Program-made: the position numbers and the translations under genes | Origin: Streptomyces sp. WM4235 | Lineage (GTDB): Bacteria; Actinomycetota; Actinomycetes; Streptomycetales; Streptomycetaceae | DNA: 64,000 nt | Direction: 5' to 3' | NCBI RefSeq assembly: GCF_001279725.1 | Contig: NZ_LGDE01000035.1 | Location: forward strand, 1-64,000 | The notes under the pieces: generated by a model | What the model was told of the DNA's origin: nothing | The model's database searches: none | Seen by the model: the letters and a program-made list of their open reading frames with translations, nothing else | Shown: one piece after another, positions 26,649 to 33,516 of the stretch | Layout: each line of letters opens with the position of its first letter | Position numbering within the stretch: position 1 is the first letter of the stretch

Positions 26649-29600
26649 GCGACAACGACCGGTACGCCATGCTGATCGGCGTATCCACGTACGCCAGCGA
26701 CCACTACCACGACCTGCCGCCCGTCCGGGCCGACCTGCACTACATGCGGGCGGTGCTGGAGAGCACCGAGATCGGCATGTACAACGACTGTGCGATGGTC
26801 GCCGAGCCGACCCGCGCCGAGATGCTGTACGCCGTCGAGCAGTTCCTCGAGGAGCGACAGCCCAGCGAGACGGCGCTGCTCTACTTCAGCGGGCACGGCC
26901 AGCTCTGCGAAGCCGACGGGCAGCTGTACTTCCTGACCCGGGACGCCGACCCGGACGACCTGCCCGGCACCGCCGTCCCGGCGGAGTTCCTGGAACGGAT
27001 GCTCCAGTCCTGCCGGGCCGCGTCGAAGCTGGTGCTGCTGGACTGCTGCTCCAGCGGGTCCGTCGTCCAGGGGTGGACCTCCAAAGGCGGCGCGGACCCC
27101 GGCGACCGACCGGCGCCCAGCACGCTCCTGCACCCGACCGGCGTGTACTTCATCACCGCCTCCGACGCTCTCCAGGCCGCGTCCGCGAAGGCACCCGAGG
27201 GATCCTCCCTCGGCACCTCCCGGTTCACCGGCGAGATCGTGGAAGGCCTGCGGAGCGGGCGGATCAAGGAAGGCGGCTGGATCACCCCGGACGACCTCTT
27301 CGAGTACCTGACCGCGCAAATGGTGGTCAAGGGCGTCCCCGAAGAGCAACGACCGACCAAGTCCACGATTCGGGCCACCCGTTCACTGCCCTTCGCCCGC
27401 TCGGTCGCCCGGCCGGTCCGTCTTCCCGAAGCGCCGCGCGACGCGGCCCGACCCGAGGCGTCCACAGCCCTGCTGAAGGCACGGCAGTCGATCACCCAGG
27501 ACGCCGGGGAAGGCATCGACCCACAGCGGCTGCTGCGGTACTACGCGCACTGCCTCGGCGCCCAGGCGGCGTCCGGCATGCTGCCCGATCGCGATGGCGG
27601 ACGGGGATCGTCGTACTTCTTGCTGGGCCAGGGCCCGGAGGCGATCCAGTCCGGGCTCGGGCACTCCTTCCCCGCCCCGGGGCAACTGCCCAAACCCAAG
27701 AGCACGGGTGCGCAGGCCGACGGGACAGGGCTCCAGGAGTACTGGTACGGATATCCCGCGATCACCCTTCCCGAACGCGGGGAGGGCCGCCGGCGGGCGC
27801 CGGTGCGGATCGCACCCCTCCTGGTCCAGCCGATGGAACTCACACCGGACGAGAACGGCCGTGACCTGCTGCGCCCGAACGGGGTTCCCTCCCTGCACAC
27901 CGGTGTGGTCACCGAGCTCCTCTCCGACGACGAGGCCGCCGAACTGATGGCCCGCTGGCAGCCGAGCTGGCAGGAGGGCAACGGCGCCCAGATGCTCAAG
28001 GCGGTACGGGAGCTCCTGAGCGAACTCGGCATTCCGGAGCTGGAACCCCTCGACCTCTCCTCGCTCAGCGAGCGGTCCGTGATGGACTCGCTGCGGCCCG
28101 GCGCTCACAACGCCGCCGTGCTGCTGGCACCGTCCGGCCTGGAGCGGGTCGCGACGGAGGGCCTGGTCGACAACCTGCTCCAGATGTCCACGCGTGCGGG
28201 TCAGATCGCGGGTACCGCGCTGGACGCCCTCCTCGCCGGCGGCGGCGATGGTGGTGACGGGCCTGATCGTGACGGGTCTGATCGAGACGGGCCTGATCGA
28301 GACGGGCCTGATCGTGATGCGGCGGTCGTGACGGTGGTCTCCCCCGGCCCGTGCAACGAGAGCCAGGAGCAGGTGATCTCCTCGGCGATGACCCGTCGGC
28401 TCACCGTCGCGACCGGCCCGCCCGGTACCGGCAAGAGCGAGGTGGTGACGGCCGTGGTCGCGACCGCCGTCGCCGCCGGGCAGACCGTGCTCGTCGCGTC
28501 GACGAACAACGAGGCCGTCAACGTGGTGGCCGAGCGGTGTGACGAGATCTCTCCGGGCCTGCTCATGCGGACCGGGAACGTGGAGGCCCGGGAGCGGGAG
28601 GCGGACAAGCTGGCCGGACTGCTGGCCGAGCCGGTCGCGGCCCCCGCCCGAAGTGCCGTGACCGTGGCCGGTGAGTTGCGCAACCGCCACGCGCGTACGG
28701 CTGTCCTCCGGGTGGAGGCGGCAGGGCGGATCGGCGAGGAGGCCCGCCTGTTGGAGCTGGTCCGTGAGCGGGCCAGGCGGGCGGACGGGCTCGCGCTGCC
28801 CGTACGCGTGCTGGAGGGTGCCTGGGCGACGGACGAGCCGGCGGCGCTGGCCCGCTGGGAGGAACGCGCCCGGAAGGCCGCGCGAGCCGGATGGCCGGCA
28901 TTCGGCCGGTGGCGCCGCGGGCGGGCCCTCGCAGCCCTCGTGGGATCGTCCGGCGGCGGATTCGAGGCCTCGTGGCCCGCCTGGGCAGCGGAGCGCCCCG
29001 CCCCGCCCGAGTTGCTGCTCGACCTCGCGGAGACCGTGGCGGTCGAACGGGCCCTGCGGGAACTCGTACCGGCACATCTGGCCTGGGACGAGGACGCGCT
29101 GAAGCGCGCCCGGCTGGAGAGCGCCGCCGCGTCCTCCGTGGCGTCGAGGGAGCTGGCGCACTCCGTGGCCGGCGAGGCCATGGTGCGGGGCGCGTCGCTG
29201 ATGAACCAACGGCTCCAGGCGCTGCGCCGGCGCTCGGGTTTCCAGAAGAGCCAGCGCAATCTGATGGCGTACCTGAAGGCGTGGGCCGTCAGCACGCACT
29301 CGGTGCGTCAGCTCGAACTCGCCCCGAAGCTCTTCGACCTCGTGGTGATCGACGAGGCGAGCCAGTGCTCGATCCCGTCGGTGCTGCCGCTGCTGTTCCG
29401 GGCGAAGCGTGCATTGATCATCGGCGACCCCATGCAGCTCGGACACATTCCCGGCATCAGCCCGGAGCAGGAGCGGCAGGCCCGGGTGCGGGCCGGCCTG
29501 AGCGCCGCGCAGTTGGAGGACCACCGCCTGGCCTACCACGTGTACGCCTCGTACCACGCGGCCGCGCAGCACGGCGAGGCGGCGCTGCTGCTCGACGAGC

Positions 29601-30562
29601 ACTACCGGTGCCATCCGCAGATCGCGGACGTGGTCAACGGCTACTGCTACGCGGGCCAGTTGCAGGTCCTCACCGACATTCGCAGCCAAGTCCCGCCGGT
29701 CGATCCGGCGGGGGCCGCCGATCCGGCTCCGGTGCTCGGCTGGGTGGACGTGCCGTACGGCGAGTCCGCGGCCGGCAACGGTGGCCGATCGTGGCGCAAC
29801 CAGGCCGAGGCGGACCAGGTGCGGCGGACCGTCGACGAGCTGCTGGCACGCCTGCCCGAGGGCGCCACGGTCGGGGTGGTGACGCCGTTCCGCGCGCAGA
29901 AGGAGGCGCTGGCCCGGGTGTGGGCCGGTGACGACCGGGTCCGGGTCGGGACGGTGCACGCCTTCCAGGGTGGTCAGCGTGACGTCATGGTCCTGAGCCC
30001 GGTGGCCACGGACAACACTCCGCCGAGGACGACGCACTGGGTGGCGAGCCAGGTCAACCTGTGGAACGTCGCCGTCACGCGGGCGAAGTCGCAGCTGATC
30101 ACGGTGGGGAGCCATCGCTTCTGGCAGGGGCAGGCGGGGCTGCCGGCAGTTCTCGCGGAGCGCTCGACGGTGCTGCGCACGGGGACCCCCGCCGAGCGGG
30201 ACACCCTCCCCGCTCCCCAGGCGCGGTCCGGATTCCGCGAGGAGCTCGCCGACCGCCTCCAGGAGTACCTCGGCACCCGTGGCGTCACCGACCTGGAACG
30301 CGCGGCACTGGTTGGTGGGCACACGGTGGACCTGCTGTTCACGCTGGACGGTGAGAACACGGCGGTGCTCATCGACACGGGCCCGCCGCCCGGGCAGGAT
30401 CCCGCCCGCCACCTCCGGCTCGCCCACGCACGCGGCGACCTGCTGATCGGCCTCCCCTCCGGCGGACGCGGCGCGAAACCCGCACCGGTGACCCGAACGG
30501 TGCGCCTCCCGGCCTGGCGAGTACCGGCCGGGGACGCGCTGCTGGACCCGCTCTTCGCCTGA
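26645..30562 (+). CDS. caspase-like protease / superfamily-1 helicase fusion protein
   Basis: A 1,305-aa multidomain protein. Residues 1-~250 are a caspase/metacaspase-like (C14) domain with FSGHGQ (H84) and LLDCCSSG (C135) as the dyad. Residues ~290-530 are unrecognised. A low-complexity DRDGP linker (~535-560) precedes a UPF1-like superfamily-1 helicase: GPPGTGKS (591-598), VIDEASQ (901-907), GDPMQL, DEHYRCHP, VHAFQGGQRDV and NVAVTRAKSQ. The last ~110 residues resemble the shell of a PD-(D/E)xK nuclease (VDLLF, then AVLIDTG) but lack the catalytic lysine. The likely logic is that the helicase senses nucleic acid and the protease executes a response. The GTG overlaps the EACC1-like stop. The gene ends ~260 bp before the island. 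Confidence 0.88.
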   Translation: MSDNDRYAMLIGVSTYASDHYHDLPPVRADLHYMRAVLESTEIGMYNDCAMVAEPTRAEMLYAVEQFLEERQPSETALLYFSGHGQLCEADGQLYFLTRDADPDDLPGTAVPAEFLERMLQSCRAASKLVLLDCCSSGSVVQGWTSKGGADPGDRPAPSTLLHPTGVYFITASDALQAASAKAPEGSSLGTSRFTGEIVEGLRSGRIKEGGWITPDDLFEYLTAQMVVKGVPEEQRPTKSTIRATRSLPFARSVARPVRLPEAPRDAARPEASTALLKARQSITQDAGEGIDPQRLLRYYAHCLGAQAASGMLPDRDGGRGSSYFLLGQGPEAIQSGLGHSFPAPGQLPKPKSTGAQADGTGLQEYWYGYPAITLPERGEGRRRAPVRIAPLLVQPMELTPDENGRDLLRPNGVPSLHTGVVTELLSDDEAAELMARWQPSWQEGNGAQMLKAVRELLSELGIPELEPLDLSSLSERSVMDSLRPGAHNAAVLLAPSGLERVATEGLVDNLLQMSTRAGQIAGTALDALLAGGGDGGDGPDRDGSDRDGPDRDGPDRDAAVVTVVSPGPCNESQEQVISSAMTRRLTVATGPPGTGKSEVVTAVVATAVAAGQTVLVASTNNEAVNVVAERCDEISPGLLMRTGNVEAREREADKLAGLLAEPVAAPARSAVTVAGELRNRHARTAVLRVEAAGRIGEEARLLELVRERARRADGLALPVRVLEGAWATDEPAALARWEERARKAARAGWPAFGRWRRGRALAALVGSSGGGFEASWPAWAAERPAPPELLLDLAETVAVERALRELVPAHLAWDEDALKRARLESAAASSVASRELAHSVAGEAMVRGASLMNQRLQALRRRSGFQKSQRNLMAYLKAWAVSTHSVRQLELAPKLFDLVVIDEASQCSIPSVLPLLFRAKRALIIGDPMQLGHIPGISPEQERQARVRAGLSAAQLEDHRLAYHVYASYHAAAQHGEAALLLDEHYRCHPQIADVVNGYCYAGQLQVLTDIRSQVPPVDPAGAADPAPVLGWVDVPYGESAAGNGGRSWRNQAEADQVRRTVDELLARLPEGATVGVVTPFRAQKEALARVWAGDDRVRVGTVHAFQGGQRDVMVLSPVATDNTPPRTTHWVASQVNLWNVAVTRAKSQLITVGSHRFWQGQAGLPAVLAERSTVLRTGTPAERDTLPAPQARSGFREELADRLQEYLGTRGVTDLERAALVGGHTVDLLFTLDGENTAVLIDTGPPPGQDPARHLRLAHARGDLLIGLPSGGRGAKPAPVTRTVRLPAWRVPAGDALLDPLFA
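28256..28315. repeat. four tandem 15-bp units in the caspase-helicase gene
   Basis: Four copies of a 15-bp unit (GACGGGCCTGATCGT and one- or two-base variants) encode a DGPDR pentapeptide repeat. It forms an acidic flexible linker exactly between the unrecognised middle region and the helicase Walker A motif. Confidence 0.88.
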
Positions 30563-30821
30563 CCCTCCCCACCGTGGTCGGGGTCCGCGGTCGGGGTCGC
30601 CCGCAGGCCCCGGACGACGCACGACATGCGCTGGGCATCCCCCACACGGTGTCAGACCGTCGCGTCACCCACCCCGGACGACCCCCGCCCGCACACACGG
30701 TCCCGCGGCCGGCTCTCCCCCGCACCGGCAGCTCGACGAGCTCCCGGTGCGGGCCGCCCGATGGGCGTGGGTGCACACCTGACCGCGGCCGAGCAAGCGA
30801 AGAGAGCCACGAAACCGCAGC
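30563..30821. other. intergenic gap, original downstream flank of the methyltransferase gene
   Basis: Non-coding stretch between the caspase-helicase stop and the left island boundary. It holds the hairpin at 30721-30751 and nothing else recognisable. Before the island arrived it must have lain directly after the methyltransferase stop. Confidence 0.6.
30721..30751. terminator. hairpin terminator displaced from the methyltransferase gene
   Basis: Two 15-base arms (30721-30735 and 30737-30751) pair with one mismatch, forming CGCACCGG...CCGGTGCG with a tiny loop. It lies ~70 bp beyond the stop of the truncated methyltransferase copy on the minus strand, so it was probably the terminator of that gene. 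It can also stop plus-strand transcription from the helicase gene. Confidence 0.7.
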
Positions 30822-30886
30822 TCACGCGTCCTCGCGCACCGGCTCCAGGATCGCCACGCACTCCACATGATGGGTCATCGGGAAGA
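30822..30886 (-). repeat. left island boundary (attL): orphan 3' end of the methyltransferase gene
   Basis: Sixty-five bases reading FPMTHHVECVAILEPVREDA-stop on the minus strand, a second copy of the C-terminus of the methyltransferase at 47100-48431. It is 82% identical (53/65) to 47100-47164, with a 26-bp perfect block (30841-30866) and a 13-bp block (30874-30886). Similarity stops abruptly at 30886. This is the signature of site-specific insertion into a gene's 3' end, the incoming element supplying a replacement tail. Confidence 0.85.
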
Positions 30887-31234
30887 TGCCTGATTCTGAC
30901 CTGTCTGAAAAACGCGAGGTCAGAGGCCACCTAACCAAGATGGGCACTGTCTCGGAAGGCCCCGAGCGTCAAACGAGCGTCAGAAGAAGCCCCGCATCGG
31001 GCCATGCCCATCTCGCCTCAGTGCCCTGCGGCCATAGCTGTTCACCGGCGATCGTCGTCAGCGAATCTTCGACGCCCTGGGCTGAGACCTCATGACCGAC
31101 CGACGACGAACCAGACTCGCTGCCACAGGATGGCGCCGACCGAGATACTGGGGCCCCAACGGCGTCGCTGTGGCCCTGGCCTCTGCCACAACTACCCAAG
31201 ATCAAGAGCGGCTCGCTACCAACGTGTGCAGTGG
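30887..31234. other. non-coding left end of the island (348 bp)
   Basis: Contains the inverted repeat 30895-30924 and sequence downstream of the TIGR04141 gene. Short open frames exist on both strands, but none has a ribosome binding site or recognisable sequence. Confidence 0.5.
30895..30924. repeat. 8-bp inverted repeat at the left island end
   Basis: TCTGACCT (30895-30902) and AGGTCAGA (30917-30924) are perfect complements separated by 14 bases. They begin nine bases inside the island boundary. AGGTCAG also occurs near the right boundary (47008, 47098), which would fit recombinase or excisionase arm sites. Confidence 0.5.
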
Positions 31235-32920
31235 TCACGCCGCCAACCGCCGGGTCCCAGTCGAGGTGGCGGCCGACGGAGCAGGGGCAATGCCGACGAC
31301 TTCGACCTGAACCCCCCACGCTGCGAGCGTCCTGGCTGTGTGTACCAGGGTGACCTGCGAGAACGGGAACAGAGTGTCGGCGGTGAGGTCGGTACCGTCC
31401 TTCAGTAGGATCGCGAAGACGACCTTCGAGGGCCGGAAGCCTTCCGGCAGTCCGCACCCATTCCGGGCCGCGGCCACCTTCTCGGCGAACCGTTCCCTCC
31501 CCTCCGGGGAGTTCCGCAGAGTCTGTACGGCGACGAGCGCCTGGCTGAAGAGGTGACTCAGCGCGTCGGAGCCCTTGGCGCGCTTCACCATGACCAGGAT
31601 GTTGTCCGGGCTCAGCAGGTCGCAGATCTCCACGCCGTTCCCGCGATTCAGGGCGGACTGAACGTTGTCGCGGTCGAAGCAGACGTACCCGGGCCGCTGG
31701 TCCGGCACGGACTCGTTGTAAGTGCGCTCCTTCTTTCCGAGGACCCACGGGGGCAGGTCTACGGACGGGGAGTCGAAGATCAGCCGCTCGGCGTGCGAGC
31801 GGATCGCCTTCAGATACTCCTGGTCGATCTCGTATCAGTGTTCGTCCGTCAGAGAGAACCGGCGGGAGTCGAGGGACACTTCCGCCTCAATCCAACGGAG
31901 CGTGCTGGACGTCCAGATCTCGTCGGCCCGATCGGCGCGGCTGTGCTGGTAAAGGATGACTATTCCTTCCCGGAGTGCGTTCACGCGCCTGCCGGCACGC
32001 TGGACGCGGGCCCGACTCAGGACGTAATCGAGGTTGAAGTCTTCGGTCGACTCGCCGGCCACGTCGCTGTTGATCCTGGCCCTGAACGCCCGGGCGGCCG
32101 TGTAGTCGTCCCAATGATCGGCGGGGACAGCAACGCTGACCCTCCCGTCGGGCTGCTGTCCCAGGACGTTGTCGAGGACGGCCTCCATGCGGGTAAGGAG
32201 GACAGGATCGTCGACGGGTACGACGTGCTCGACGAACTCCAGCTCCGGGCTCGGCTTCTCCTCGCGCAGCACGCGGGCGATCGCATGGATGTCGGCGATG
32301 AGGTCGGCGCCCTCCACGCCGAGCCGCAGGCGCAGGCCGGCACCACCCTCGGCGCTGGAGACCCTCGCCGGGTTGTCACGGGAGATGGTGAGCGGGATGT
32401 CGTCCAGGTGGCCGCCTAGACGCCGCACGATCTGGGCGTGTTCGACGATGCCTAGGCTCCACACCGAGGCGCCGCTCGGGATCAGAGTGATGTCGATGCG
32501 CCCTCCGCCCGGAGTGTGCGACACCAGATCCCGGATCCGTCCGGGGTCCACCCGGCGGGACGCAAAACTCAGCCCGAAGCGGTGGTCCTTCAGCCGGTCA
32601 GGGACGAGACGGAAGCCCTGGTCGTAGCCGATTGCGTAGACCTCGCCGTCGACGGCGAGCATCAGCAGCCCGGCCGAGGGGTTGACCGGCCGCGACACCG
32701 CGATGCCCGTCGTATGGAAGATCTCGTCGCACCAGCTCGCGACGGGCTGCTCGAAGCTACCGGTGACCAGGACCGCCGGTGCATCGAGGATCTCGGGAAA
32801 GTCGAAATCCGCTTGGACCCGCTCCAGTTGGTTCGCGTCCAGGGCGTCGAACATCGCGGCGACGGTGGGAACAACGCCCCTGAGCCGGTACAGGGTGCGC
32901 TTGGACGTACGGGTTGCCAT
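31235..32920 (-). pseudogene. TIGR04141/DUF6119-family gene interrupted by one in-frame TGA
   Basis: Reading 562 codons from the ATG at 32920 (AGGGAG upstream) gives one continuous protein of the sporadically distributed TIGR04141 (DUF6119) family, except for a TGA at 31837-31835. Both sides are in the same frame: ...RRFSLTDEH, stop, YEIDQEYLKAIRSHAERL.... The C-terminal part continues to a natural end (FPFSQVTLVHTARTLAAWGV). One G to A change in a TGG tryptophan codon would explain it; sequencing error or stop read-through are alternatives. The function is not established. Family members often lie beside restriction and other defence genes, and here it is the last gene of the ATPase operon. 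A GCGATAAC half-site lies 24 bp upstream. Confidence 0.78.
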
Positions 32921-32943
32921 GGTGCCGCTCCCTGTGCGCGGTG

Positions 32944-32951
32944 GCGATAAC
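32944..32951. promoter_or_regulatory. GCGATAAC half-site before the TIGR04141 gene
   Basis: Exact copy of one arm of the island palindrome at 36153-36172, placed 23 bases before the TIGR04141 start codon. The motif is A/T-rich and stands out in this sequence, so chance is possible but not the simplest reading. Confidence 0.45.
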
Positions 32952-33069
32952 CGCCCTCGTCGTGTCGATCTCACGCGCTTTTCCTCTGGCGGCGGTCCTC
33001 GTGCCGCAGCGGATCAGGGGCAGCCTTCTTCTGTTACCGAACCGACACGTGACGTCGGCCGGCTGGTAC

Positions 33070-33516
33070 TCAGCGGGCCAAAAGCCCGACGACCGCTGCG
33101 ACTTCGGTGCGCCAGACGTGCACCTGGTCCCGGGTGGGGCCGATCTCGTACTGGTGGTAGTGACAGCCGAGGCAGAGCTGGCTCCACGCAGCCTTCGCCC
33201 GGCGGGCAGTCTCTACTTCGGCGCAGCCTCGAAGCCAGAGGAGTGCGGCCCTCATGGAGCCCTCACGGATCGTGCGGGGCGCGCCGTGAGCGGTGAGACG
33301 GGCGACGACCGCGCTCTCCAGGGCGGCGCGGAGGGCGAAGGCGGCACCACGGCACCGGCTCGCCGCGGTGGCGGTGAGCGCGGCGGGAGGGGCAGGTACG
33401 GATGCAGCGACCCCCACCGTGGCGGGGCCGCCCGTGACGGGACCGGTGGTGGGATCGCCGTTGCCCTCGATGAGCAGGTCTGCGGTGTCCAACAACTGAC
33501 GGATCGTCGCGTTCAT
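33070..33516 (-). CDS. uncharacterised 148-aa partner of the SMC-like ATPase
   Basis: Not recognised. The protein is mostly helical, with an Ala/Pro/Thr-rich stretch (about residues 20-45) and a conserved-looking C-terminal half (LRGCAEVETARRAKAAWSQL, then CLGCHYHQYEIGPTRDQVH). Two cysteines and two histidines in CLGCHYH could bind metal. Its ATG overlaps the ATPase stop by 4 bp (ATGA) and GGAGGA lies in front, so it is made together with the ATPase and probably binds it. The position resembles small partners of ABC-ATPase defence modules, but no nuclease or toxin motif is visible. Confidence 0.72.
   Translation of the reverse strand: MNATIRQLLDTADLLIEGNGDPTTGPVTGGPATVGVAASVPAPPAALTATAASRCRGAAFALRAALESAVVARLTAHGAPRTIREGSMRAALLWLRGCAEVETARRAKAAWSQLCLGCHYHQYEIGPTRDQVHVWRTEVAAVVGLLAR

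Noticed and set aside
30887..31234. Small genes at the left island end
   Set aside because: Short open frames on both strands lack ribosome binding sites and biased codon use, and none resembles a known excisionase or transposase.
31235..31708. A separate 157-aa gene downstream of the TIGR04141 frame
   Set aside because: It is in the same frame as the upstream part and continues its protein after a single TGA; its apparent GTG start has no ribosome binding site.
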